This document shows, piece after piece, positions 8,098 through 14,673 of a stretch of 64,000 bases of DNA. A model generated the notes under the pieces. The model saw only the letters and a program-made list of their open reading frames with translations, was not told the origin of the DNA and ran no database searches. This DNA is from Leifsonia aquatica (GTDB lineage Bacteria > Actinomycetota > Actinomycetes > Actinomycetales > Microbacteriaceae). Positions within the stretch are counted from its first letter, which is position 1; the number at the start of each line of letters is the position of its first letter. The stretch is taken from NCBI RefSeq assembly GCF_014190775.1, contig NZ_JACHVP010000001.1:124001-188000 (forward strand), read 5' to 3'. The translations under genes were made by a program, and so were the position numbers.

Positions 8098-9158
8098 GTC
8101 GCGACGACGAGCAGCAGGTGGACGAGTTCGGCGAACTGGACGAGCTAGACGCGCTGGACGAGCTCGACGAGACCATCATCGTCCGACGCGCGGACCCCGA
8201 GCCGAACCCGCTGGACGAGACCGTCGTGGTGCACCGGCCGGAGCCGGTGGACGAGACGGTGGTCGTAGAGCGCCGTGCCGCAGAGCCGGAGCCGGAGCCG
8301 GAGCCGGAACCGGAGCCGGAGCCGGAGCCGATCGACGAGACGGTCGTGGTCCAGCGCGCCGTCCCGGCACCGGAGCCCGAGCCCGAACCCGAACCCCTGG
8401 ACGAGACCGTCGTCGTGCGCCGGGTCTCGCCTCCCACCGAATCCGCTCCCGAGCAGGGCGCAACGGTCGCGCCGGTCGACCCGCCCGTCGTTCCCCGGCT
8501 CGCCGTCGCGTCGGCGCCATCAGCACCCGTGCCGGCACCAGAGCACGAGCCCCAGCCCGAGCTCCAGCCCGCGCCCGAGCCCGAGCCGCAGCCCGACCCG
8601 GAGCTCGACGACACGATCGTCACCCCACGTCCGCTGACCGACCCGGAGCTCGACGCGACTCGCGTGGTGCATCGCGAGGAGGGCGACGAGGTCGAGGCGA
8701 CCCGTGTCGTCCACCGTCCCGACGACGACGCGGAGACGCCGGTCGACGACTCCGACGACACGGTCATCGCCCGCCGTGCCGCCGGCACCGGCGCAGCCGG
8801 ATCGGAGGCGCCGGTCGTCCCGCCACGGACGCCCCTCCCGCGCACACGGCGCTCGCTCCGGGCCCAGCGCACGCCGATCGTGCTTCCGACCAGTGTGTCG
8901 CCGTCCATCCGCGCCGCCGAGGCGGTCGGGGCGAACGCGGTCGACACCTACGAGCCGCGTCCCATCCCTGCGCCGCCGGCTCCCGGCCCCGACCTCGGCT
9001 CGGGGCCCGACGCCACCCGCGCGGAAGCGCCGTCGATGAGCTCGGTGCGCCATTCCAGCCGGAGGGCCGGGTGGATCACCGTCGCGGGGATCGCCGGCGC
9101 CTGCGTCGTCTCGATCGGCGGCCTGATCGGGATCGCGGCCGTCGTCTTCGGCGGCTAA
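8094..9158 (+). CDS. Tail-anchored protein with nine acidic-Thr repeat motifs (candidate phosphothreonine scaffold)
   Basis: 354 residues, family not recognised. The first two thirds are Glu/Pro/Asp-rich and presumably unfolded. They contain nine motifs of the form (D/E)-(E/D/A)-T-x-(V/I)-x-x-R: DETIIVRR (Thr27), DETVVVHR (43), DETVVVER (55), DETVVVQR (83), DETVVVRR (105), DDTIVTPR (174), DATRVVHR (189), EATRVVHR (203) and DDTVIARR (223). Between them is an eight-fold Glu-Pro repeat. The end has a single hydrophobic segment (about 330-352) with basic residues before it, giving a tail-anchored topology with the repeats in the cytoplasm. The motif resembles the phosphorylated ETT-type sites of GarA/OdhI that FHA domains bind. 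The neighbouring FHA and PP2C genes support a multi-site scaffold; the function is inferred. Its stop overlaps the mycosin stop tail to tail (9155-9158). Confidence 0.85.
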   Translation: MSRDDEQQVDEFGELDELDALDELDETIIVRRADPEPNPLDETVVVHRPEPVDETVVVERRAAEPEPEPEPEPEPEPEPIDETVVVQRAVPAPEPEPEPEPLDETVVVRRVSPPTESAPEQGATVAPVDPPVVPRLAVASAPSAPVPAPEHEPQPELQPAPEPEPQPDPELDDTIVTPRPLTDPELDATRVVHREEGDEVEATRVVHRPDDDAETPVDDSDDTVIARRAAGTGAAGSEAPVVPPRTPLPRTRRSLRAQRTPIVLPTSVSPSIRAAEAVGANAVDTYEPRPIPAPPAPGPDLGSGPDATRAEAPSMSSVRHSSRRAGWITVAGIAGACVVSIGGLIGIAAVVFGG

Positions 9159-10468
9159 GACTCCGTCGTCGCTGCGGCCCGTCTCCGGCGCGCGAAGAGG
9201 ATGCTCAGCGCGGCGATGGCGGCCAGCAGGCTGCCACCGACGACCGAGATCGCCACCGCGATGGCCGACTGCCGAGCCTGGCTGTCGTCGTTCGCCCGTA
9301 CGCTGACCGCCCCGGCCGTCGCCGTGTCGTCCGCGGGCGTCGGGCCCGACGTGAAGGGATTGGGCGGTCCGGCCGTCTCAGCGCCGGGGACGAGCACCAT
9401 CGCCTCGTACGGCTGCACCACGCCCCACCCGGACTGGTCGTCGCGGGTGCCGGGGTGCGGGCGGATGGCGCTCGCGGTGAGACGGTACGCCCACTGAGCC
9501 GGCGTCTCGTCGGGATGCGCGGAGGCGACCAGCGCCGCGGCCGCCGCGACGTACGCGGTGGCGAAGCTGGTCGCCGGTGCGCTGGACGCGTACACGCAGT
9601 CCCCGCCGGTGTTCGCGGCCGTCAGGACGTTCTGGCCGGGGGCGCTCAGCGCGACGTGCGCACCGTGGATGCTGTCGTCGGTCACGACGCCGCTCGCCCC
9701 GGTCGCGGCGACGCCGAGGACGCCCGGGTAGCCGGCGGGATAGCGCACGCCGTCCTGCTGGTCCTTCTCCACTGCGAGGGAGGAGTCGCGGTTCCCCGCG
9801 CTGGCGACGACGAGACTGCCGTGCGCGGTCGCGTACGCCACCGCGTCGCGGAGGGCGGGATCGTCGACCGCGGTCGAGAGGGAGACGTTGATCACCTGGG
9901 CGTGGGCGTCCGCCGCGAAGCGGATGCCCGCAGCGAGACGGGAGATGCTGGGACCGGTGCCGGCAGCGACGGCCTGGTCGTCGGTGCCGGCGAAGACGCG
10001 CACGGACAGGATGCGCGCGTCGGGGGCGAGACCCTCCACCCCGGAGCCGTCCACGGTCTGCGCCGCGATCTCACCCGCGATGGCCGTGCCGTGCCCGTAG
10101 CCGTCCGCGTAGCCGGCCGAGCCGACCCCGTCGCCGACCAGATCGGTGCCTCCCGCGAGGACCCCGGACAGGTGCGGGTTCGCCGCATCCACTCCCGAGT
10201 CGACCACGGCGACAACGACGCCGGCGCCCCGCGTGACATCCCACGCGGAGGGTGCCTGGAGCTGGTTCAGCGCCGGAGGGCGCTGGGGGATGAGCGTCGC
10301 GGCGTCGGTGCAGCCGGTGTCGGCCGCGACGACGACCGAGGGGACGGAGGCGCCGCGCGCGACCGTGGCGCCGGGAGCGACCAGCGCGGCAGCCGGGGCC
10401 GAGCTGAGCAGCACAGCGACCGCCCCCGCGAGTCCCGCGACCGCGAACCGACCGCGAGGGCGGGTCAT
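9155..10468 (-). CDS. mycP: Mycosin-type S8 serine protease of the T7SS
   Basis: 437 residues with a signal peptide (MTRPRGRFAVAG onward), a subtilisin-type catalytic domain and a C-terminal membrane segment followed by an Arg-rich tail, the standard mycosin layout. The triad is visible as Asp90 (VVAVVDSGVD), His126 (GYGHGTAIAGE) and Ser301 (APATSFATAYVA), with the oxyanion Asn226 (VASAGNRD). Mycosins sit on the outer face of the membrane and are needed for stability and activity of the ESX machine. The start is the ATG that overlaps the eccB stop (ATGA, 10465-10468). The gene is last in the eccD-eccB-mycP operon. Confidence 0.93.
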   Translation of the reverse strand: MTRPRGRFAVAGLAGAVAVLLSSAPAAALVAPGATVARGASVPSVVVAADTGCTDAATLIPQRPPALNQLQAPSAWDVTRGAGVVVAVVDSGVDAANPHLSGVLAGGTDLVGDGVGSAGYADGYGHGTAIAGEIAAQTVDGSGVEGLAPDARILSVRVFAGTDDQAVAAGTGPSISRLAAGIRFAADAHAQVINVSLSTAVDDPALRDAVAYATAHGSLVVASAGNRDSSLAVEKDQQDGVRYPAGYPGVLGVAATGASGVVTDDSIHGAHVALSAPGQNVLTAANTGGDCVYASSAPATSFATAYVAAAAALVASAHPDETPAQWAYRLTASAIRPHPGTRDDQSGWGVVQPYEAMVLVPGAETAGPPNPFTSGPTPADDTATAGAVSVRANDDSQARQSAIAVAISVVGGSLLAAIAALSILFARRRRAAATTES

Positions 10469-11811
10469 CCGGCCGACGCGGTCGAGGTCGCCCCCGCGGC
10501 GGACGTGCTCAGTTCGGGGCCGCTCTTCAGCAGTGCCACCCAGCTCTGCTCGATCGTGCCGACGTCGTCGGGAGCGTAGCCGAGTCGTTTGACGGTCTCG
10601 TCGTCGGCTCCCGGCAGGGCGAAGGCCGTGCCCGTCGCGTCGACCAGGGTGAGCATCCCGGCGCTTCCGCTGCCGCGTCCCGCCGCATCCACGAGGGCGC
10701 CGTGGCCGGCCTGCACCGTGACGCCGGCTGTGGCCGTGCGCGACGACGGCGCCGTCGCGAGCACCGTGCGGGTTCCGCCGGAGTCCGCAGACAGCAGCGC
10801 GCAGGCGCGATCGCCCGAGGTGATCGAGGTGAAGCCGTCGGCGGGCCAGTCCGCACCGCCGGCGGGGGCCTTGGCGGTGTGCAGGCTCGCGACCGCCGAG
10901 GCGGAGACGTCGCGCACGGCCGTCATCGTCCGGCCGGAGCCGAGCTGGTAGAGCTGCCAGGCCAACGGGCTGAGCGTGGCGAGCGCACCGTCTGGCTGCA
11001 CGACGAAGCGCTGCTCGGCCGGGCTGCCCGAGGTGTGGACGACCTCTCCGACCAGCAGGGGCCCGTCGTCGAGCGCGCCGCCGGCGACCGGTGTCCCCGC
11101 GTCCGTGATGACGAGCGGCTCCAGCGGGGCGCCGGGCGAGAACAGGTTGAGCCAGTCCGACGAGACGCGGACCGGTGCGAGGGAGTCGATGCCGGCGGCG
11201 CGCAGCACGGCGTCGGCGTTCTCCCCGTCCACCCGGTAGCGCAGCCCGTCGGCGACGACCCAGCGGTCGCCGCCGTTCTCGACGACGACGGCGCGCGAGG
11301 TCGCGGTGGCGGCGGGGCGCGTGGCGATGGTCGTGGCGATGCCCGCGTCGTCGGTGACGCAGGCCGTCCAGCCGGTGTTCACGAGAGCGTCCGCGGCGGG
11401 GAGCGCGTCCGGAGCCCCGACGATCCCGACCGGGTCGGACACCTTGATGCCGGAGAGGGCGTGCGAGTCGGTCGTGATGACGGCGAAGCTGGAGGACGGG
11501 ATGAGGAGCCGGGCGCTCGCCGTGTTGATGACCGGGTGCAGCACGCCTTTGACGGAGACGTAGCGCGCGCCCGTGTCCTTGGCGATGACCATGCGGCCGT
11601 TCTGCCAGCCTTGTGGCAGGCCGGGCTGGATCAAGCCGTAGAACGCGCCGGCGAGGAGCACGGCCGCGGTCAGCACGACGGCGATGACGACCGCACGCAG
11701 CGGGCGGGCGGGCTCGAGCTCCTTGCCACCCGGCGCACCGCTGACGAAGGCCGTGAGCAGCCGTCGGCGCGAGAAGTTCTGGGCCTCGATGAGGTCGGTC
11801 TTGCTCGCCAC
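10465..11811 (-). CDS. eccB: Type VII secretion protein EccB
   Basis: 448 residues from a GTG start three bases after the eccD stop. A short cytoplasmic N-terminus containing EAQNFSRRRLLTAFVSG, the conserved EccB opening, is followed by one membrane helix (about residues 40-62) and a large extracytoplasmic domain of repeated beta segments with GDRWVVADGLRYRV-type units. EccB is part of the inner-membrane ESX core complex with EccC, EccD and EccE. No clear Shine-Dalgarno is seen, so expression probably depends on translation through from eccD. The C-terminus is Ala/Ser/Thr-rich. Confidence 0.93.
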   Translation of the reverse strand: MASKTDLIEAQNFSRRRLLTAFVSGAPGGKELEPARPLRAVVIAVVLTAAVLLAGAFYGLIQPGLPQGWQNGRMVIAKDTGARYVSVKGVLHPVINTASARLLIPSSSFAVITTDSHALSGIKVSDPVGIVGAPDALPAADALVNTGWTACVTDDAGIATTIATRPAATATSRAVVVENGGDRWVVADGLRYRVDGENADAVLRAAGIDSLAPVRVSSDWLNLFSPGAPLEPLVITDAGTPVAGGALDDGPLLVGEVVHTSGSPAEQRFVVQPDGALATLSPLAWQLYQLGSGRTMTAVRDVSASAVASLHTAKAPAGGADWPADGFTSITSGDRACALLSADSGGTRTVLATAPSSRTATAGVTVQAGHGALVDAAGRGSGSAGMLTLVDATGTAFALPGADDETVKRLGYAPDDVGTIEQSWVALLKSGPELSTSAAGATSTASAG

Positions 11812-11814
11812 CGA

Positions 11815-13155
11815 TCAGGCCAGTCCGGCCGCGATGACGCCGATCGGGAGCAGCAGAGCCAGGACGACCACCTCGGCGGTGTCCGCCAGCCGGCCGAGCC
11901 GGACGCGCACGCGCGGGTCGAGCAGCGTGACGACGATCGTGATGACCGTCACACCGCCGAGGACCGCGAGCAGGGCGGGGATGAGCGCGGGCTGGGCGAC
12001 CGCCACCGTGAGCCCGGTGGCGTCGATCCCGGCCGTCCCGAGCGCCATGAGGGTCAGCACGTTGCTGCGCGAGTAGCTCTGCCGGGCGGGGAACATCAAG
12101 CCGAGGAACGCCAGCGCGCAGAGGACGGCGCCGAGCGGTGTCGCCCCCGCGACGACCGGCGTCGAGGCCAGCACCGAGAGGCCGAGCGCGAGGCGGAGCG
12201 CGACGAGGGCGCGGTGGCCGGCCGCGGCGCGGCGGCGCACGTCCTCCGCGTCGATCGGCGCGGGAGTCGCGAACACCTCGCTGTCGCTCTGCGGGCTGAT
12301 CACCCGGAGCCGGGTCGAGCTGAGCGCGAGCCAGGGGAGAGCGTTGGCCAGCGTGGCGACGATGGCGACCGTGAGCGAGTACGCGGCGGTCTGAGCGTCC
12401 GGGATCAGGCCGGTGATCACGGCGGGGATGCCGACGGCGGCTCCTGCGGCGACGGGGACGAGCTGGAGCTCGGGACGATAGGGGGTCAGCGCGAGCGCAG
12501 CACCGCCGACGACCACGGCGCCGAGACCGGCGGCGGCGAGGGGCCAGCCCCAGAGGGACTCTCCGCCCGGGACGGCGAGGTAGCCGCTGACGGCGCCGAA
12601 CGCGGCGGCCGCGAGCCCGAGGCCGCAGCCCGCCTCCGGCTGTCCGACGCGCGACAGGACGGCGGAGGTGGTGAGGAGGAGCACGGCGCCGCAGATCGCG
12701 ACGATCAGGCCGATCGCGAGCGAGTTCCCCGCGGCGACCAGCAGCACGGCGCAGACGGCGAGCATCGTGAGGCTCACCGCGAGAGCGGTGCGGGTGTTGT
12801 CCGCGGCCGTCCACGGACGGTGCTGCTCGGCGGTGGCGTCGAGCACCGCCTCCACGATGTCGTCGTAGACGAGCGGCTCGGCGAGCAGAGCTCCTCGGGC
12901 CAGCGTGAGCAGCTCGCCCTCCTGGATGCCCTGGTCGAGCGCGCCGCGGCTCGGATCGACCGTGCTGCCGTCGGCGCGCTGCAAGGTGTATCCGACGTGC
13001 GTCATTGTCGGGTCGAGCACCCCGAGGCTGCGGGCGAAGCCCGGCATCAGCTCGATGAGCGGGAGGTGCGCGGGGACGCCGACGTCGAGTCGTCTGCCTT
13101 CGCTCTGGACCGAGATGCGCAGGAGCGCCCGAAGTGTGCTGACGGATTGACTCAC
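11815..13155 (-). CDS. eccD: Type VII secretion integral membrane protein EccD
   Basis: 446 residues. The N-terminal ~80 residues match the ubiquitin-like (YukD) domain of EccD (LRISVQSEGRRLDVGVPAHLPL, split: LRISVQSEGRR / LDVGVPAHLPL), followed by about eleven membrane helices. EccD forms the membrane pore vestibule of the ESX core. I chose the GTG at 13155 because AGGGGGAGG lies ten bases before it (13166-13174). An in-frame GTG at 13203 would add a Gly/Thr-rich extension and would be leaderless after TAGGAT (13212-13217). An 11-bp hairpin lies in the leader between that -10 box and the ribosome site. First gene of the eccD-eccB-mycP operon, divergent from the WXG100 genes. Confidence 0.92.
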   Translation of the reverse strand: MSQSVSTLRALLRISVQSEGRRLDVGVPAHLPLIELMPGFARSLGVLDPTMTHVGYTLQRADGSTVDPSRGALDQGIQEGELLTLARGALLAEPLVYDDIVEAVLDATAEQHRPWTAADNTRTALAVSLTMLAVCAVLLVAAGNSLAIGLIVAICGAVLLLTTSAVLSRVGQPEAGCGLGLAAAAFGAVSGYLAVPGGESLWGWPLAAAGLGAVVVGGAALALTPYRPELQLVPVAAGAAVGIPAVITGLIPDAQTAAYSLTVAIVATLANALPWLALSSTRLRVISPQSDSEVFATPAPIDAEDVRRRAAAGHRALVALRLALGLSVLASTPVVAGATPLGAVLCALAFLGLMFPARQSYSRSNVLTLMALGTAGIDATGLTVAVAQPALIPALLAVLGGVTVITIVVTLLDPRVRVRLGRLADTAEVVVLALLLPIGVIAAGLA

Positions 13156-13165
13156 CCGGTCCGTG

Positions 13166-13174
13166 CCTCCCCCT
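13166..13174 (-). promoter_or_regulatory. Strong ribosome binding site deciding the eccD start
   Basis: On the minus strand this reads AGGGGGAGG, ten bases before the GTG at 13155. It favours that start over the longer in-frame GTG at 13203. Confidence 0.65.
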
Positions 13175-13180
13175 GTAATC

Positions 13181-13206
13181 GGCGTGGCGGTGCCGACCGC
13201 CACGCC
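13181..13206 (-). promoter_or_regulatory. Leader hairpin before eccD
   Basis: GGCGTGGCGGT (13181-13191) and ACCGCCACGCC (13196-13206) form a perfect 11-bp stem with a four-base loop. On the eccD message it would lie directly upstream of the Shine-Dalgarno at 13166-13174 and downstream of the -10-like TAGGAT (13212-13217). It could modulate translation or mRNA stability; the regulator, if any, is unknown. Confidence 0.55.
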
Positions 13207-13400
13207 GTCTTATCCTAGCCAAGCCGACACGCCGTCGGCCCGCATGGGTGCTAGCACTGATATCCCCGTGAAGAGGTTGCACTCCCGCGGTATCGCCAAT
13301 AGCGTGGCGGGTGTCGACATGACCTCATGTGCACTTGCATGTCGGTGAGCTTGGGGGGTCTTGCCGTGCGTACCAGTGATGGAATCAGGAATGGAGTGTC

Positions 13401-13718
13401 ATGGTTGATGGAGTGATCTCAGCAGAAGAGGGCGCGCTCAAGCGCGGAGCCCAAGCGGTCGGGACGGCCAAGTCCGGAATCGACCAGCAGGTCAAGTTCG
13501 TCCGGGGCGAGATCGAGCAGCTCCGCGGCTTCTGGACCGGCGAGGCGGCGGGCGCGTTCTCGCAGCTGATGGCCCGCTGGGACGACGAGACGCGCAAGCT
13601 GAACGACGTGCTCATCACGCTCGAGGACGCCCTGAGCGGCACCGAGCGCGACCAGGTCAGCACGGAGGAGTCGCACCAGCAGACGATCTCCGGTCTCTCG
13701 TCGATGATGGGCTCCTGA
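13401..13718 (+). CDS. WXG100 family T7SS substrate (first)
   Basis: 105 residues, the size of ESAT-6/CFP-10 family proteins. The helical hairpin turn is Trp45-Thr46-Gly47 (LRGFWTGEAAGAF) in the middle of two predicted amphipathic helices. Such proteins are exported as dimers by EccC-driven T7SS and have no signal peptide. The ATG at 13401 has GGAG and AGGA upstream. A second WXG100 gene follows after 34 bases, so the pair probably forms a heterodimer. It is divergent from eccD, so machine and substrate transcripts can be set separately. Confidence 0.93.
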   Translation: MVDGVISAEEGALKRGAQAVGTAKSGIDQQVKFVRGEIEQLRGFWTGEAAGAFSQLMARWDDETRKLNDVLITLEDALSGTERDQVSTEESHQQTISGLSSMMGS

Positions 13719-13733
13719 GCCGGTACGGCTCAG
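13715..13733 (+). promoter_or_regulatory. Hairpin between the two WXG100 genes
   Basis: CTGAGCCG (13715-13722), loop GTA, CGGCTCAG (13726-13733): a perfect 8-bp stem that includes the stop codon of the first gene and ends six bases before the AAGGAAGG ribosome site of the second. It may act as an mRNA processing or stability element. There is no U-run, so it is not a standard terminator. Confidence 0.45.
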
Positions 13734-13752
13734 GCATAAGGAAGGTTTGAAC

Positions 13753-14043
13753 ATGCAGTCGATGTCAGTCGACCCCGGACAGCTCACCGCTCTCTCGGGC
13801 CAGATCCGCACCGGTGCCAACGGCATCAAGTCCCAGCTCGAGCAGCTCGAGTCCGAGGTCGGGAAGCTCCGCGCCTCCTGGGACGGCCAGGCGCAGACGG
13901 CGTACGACGACGCCCAGCGCAAGTGGACCCAGTCCCTCACCGCTCTGAACACGCTGCTCGAGCAGATCTCGAACAAGACCGACGAGATCTCTCAGCACTA
14001 CGTGTCGTCCGACAAGTCGTCCGCCGGGCGCTTCTCGCTCTGA
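13753..14043 (+). CDS. WXG100 family T7SS substrate (second)
   Basis: 96 residues from the ATG at 13753, which follows AAGGAAGG (13738-13745) at seven bases; the in-frame TTG six bases earlier lies too close to that site. The WXG motif is Trp43-Asp44-Gly45 (LRASWDGQAQTAYDDAQRKW), followed by a Tyr-rich helix. Tyr50-Asp51-Asp52 and the downstream helix are the usual second arm; a C-terminal Y-x-x-x-D/E export signal is not clearly present, so its partner may carry the signal. Probably co-exported with the first WXG100 protein. Confidence 0.93.
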   Translation: MQSMSVDPGQLTALSGQIRTGANGIKSQLEQLESEVGKLRASWDGQAQTAYDDAQRKWTQSLTALNTLLEQISNKTDEISQHYVSSDKSSAGRFSL

Positions 14044-14055
14044 ACGACGTCGCTC

Positions 14056-14091
14056 GCGGATCGGCACCGGACTCCTCCGGCGCCGGTCCGC
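14056..14091 (+). promoter_or_regulatory. Hairpin between second WXG100 gene and the 155-residue gene
   Basis: A 16-bp imperfect stem (arms 14056-14071 and 14076-14091, loop CTCC) with one G-U pair and one mismatch. It lies just after the second WXG100 stop and has only a short T stretch after it, so it may reduce read-through or protect the upstream message rather than stop transcription fully. Confidence 0.45.
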
Positions 14092-14131
14092 GAACGCGTT
14101 TCCGCGTAGTCCCGAGGAGGGGAGGGAACAG

Positions 14132-14599
14132 ATGACCAGTTCTGCGAAGAAGGTCGGAGTGGACGGCGAGACCGTCCTCGACCACGCCAAGCGGATCGAT
14201 GCGGCGACCGTCGCCGATGCTCCGAAGCTCGTCACCGAGTACCAGGTCGGCGGCAGCTCGGGCGGCTCGGCCGAGCCCGCTCTCGCGGGGTTCGTCGCCC
14301 AGCTCGGCAACACGCTCGACACGATCGCGGCCAACGCCACGCTGCTCAACAAGACGGTCGCCTCGAACACCGACGCCCTGCGCGACGCGGTGAAGACCCT
14401 GAACGCAGCCGACGACCAGGCGAAGGCGGACGCGCAGACGCTCCAGGCCGTGATCGACGACCAGCCGAAGCCGAAGGCCAAGGCGGCCGCACCGGCGACG
14501 CCGGCGGCCCCGGCGGCCCCCGCTGCGCCGGCGACGAGCGTCGACGGACAGAGCGCCGCCGAGTTCTTCCAGTCGAAGCAAGGCGGCCAGCACGGCTGA
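14132..14599 (+). CDS. Small helical protein of the T7SS cluster, no WXG motif
   Basis: 155 residues, family not recognised. The ATG at 14132 follows a strong GAGGAGGGGAGGG stretch. Residues 1-110 look helical with spaced hydrophobics (FVAQLGNTLDTIAANATLLNKTV is split as FVAQLGNTLDTIAANA / TLLNKTV), like many ESX-associated proteins. A Lys/Ala/Pro linker (about 112-135) and a short end (SAAEFFQSKQGGQHG) follow. There is no signal peptide or membrane segment. Its position as third gene after two WXG100 genes suggests a chaperone, a secreted partner or an LXG-like substrate; which of these cannot be decided from sequence. Confidence 0.75.
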   Translation: MTSSAKKVGVDGETVLDHAKRIDAATVADAPKLVTEYQVGGSSGGSAEPALAGFVAQLGNTLDTIAANATLLNKTVASNTDALRDAVKTLNAADDQAKADAQTLQAVIDDQPKPKAKAAAPATPAAPAAPAAPATSVDGQSAAEFFQSKQGGQHG

Positions 14600-14620
14600 C
14601 GCCCTTCGCGTCCCGACACG

Positions 14621-14659
14621 ACGAGAGCCCCGCGGATCCAGGATCCGCGGGGCTCTCGT
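14621..14659. terminator. Bidirectional terminator between the T7SS substrates and the MFS gene
   Basis: A perfect 19-bp inverted repeat (14621-14639 and 14641-14659) around a single A. It sits between a plus-strand gene ending at 14599 and a minus-strand gene ending at 14674, as expected for a shared terminator. Confidence 0.85.
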
Positions 14660-14673
14660 GGTTCAGCGGAGCG

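Noticed and set aside
8281-8335. GAGCCG repeats as a possible CRISPR or satellite array
   Set aside because: They are in-frame Glu-Pro codons within a coding gene, without unique spacers.
13156-13203. GTG at 13203 as the start of eccD
   Set aside because: It would add a Gly/Thr-rich extension encoded by a strong hairpin, while the GTG at 13155 has an AGGGGGAGG site ten bases upstream.
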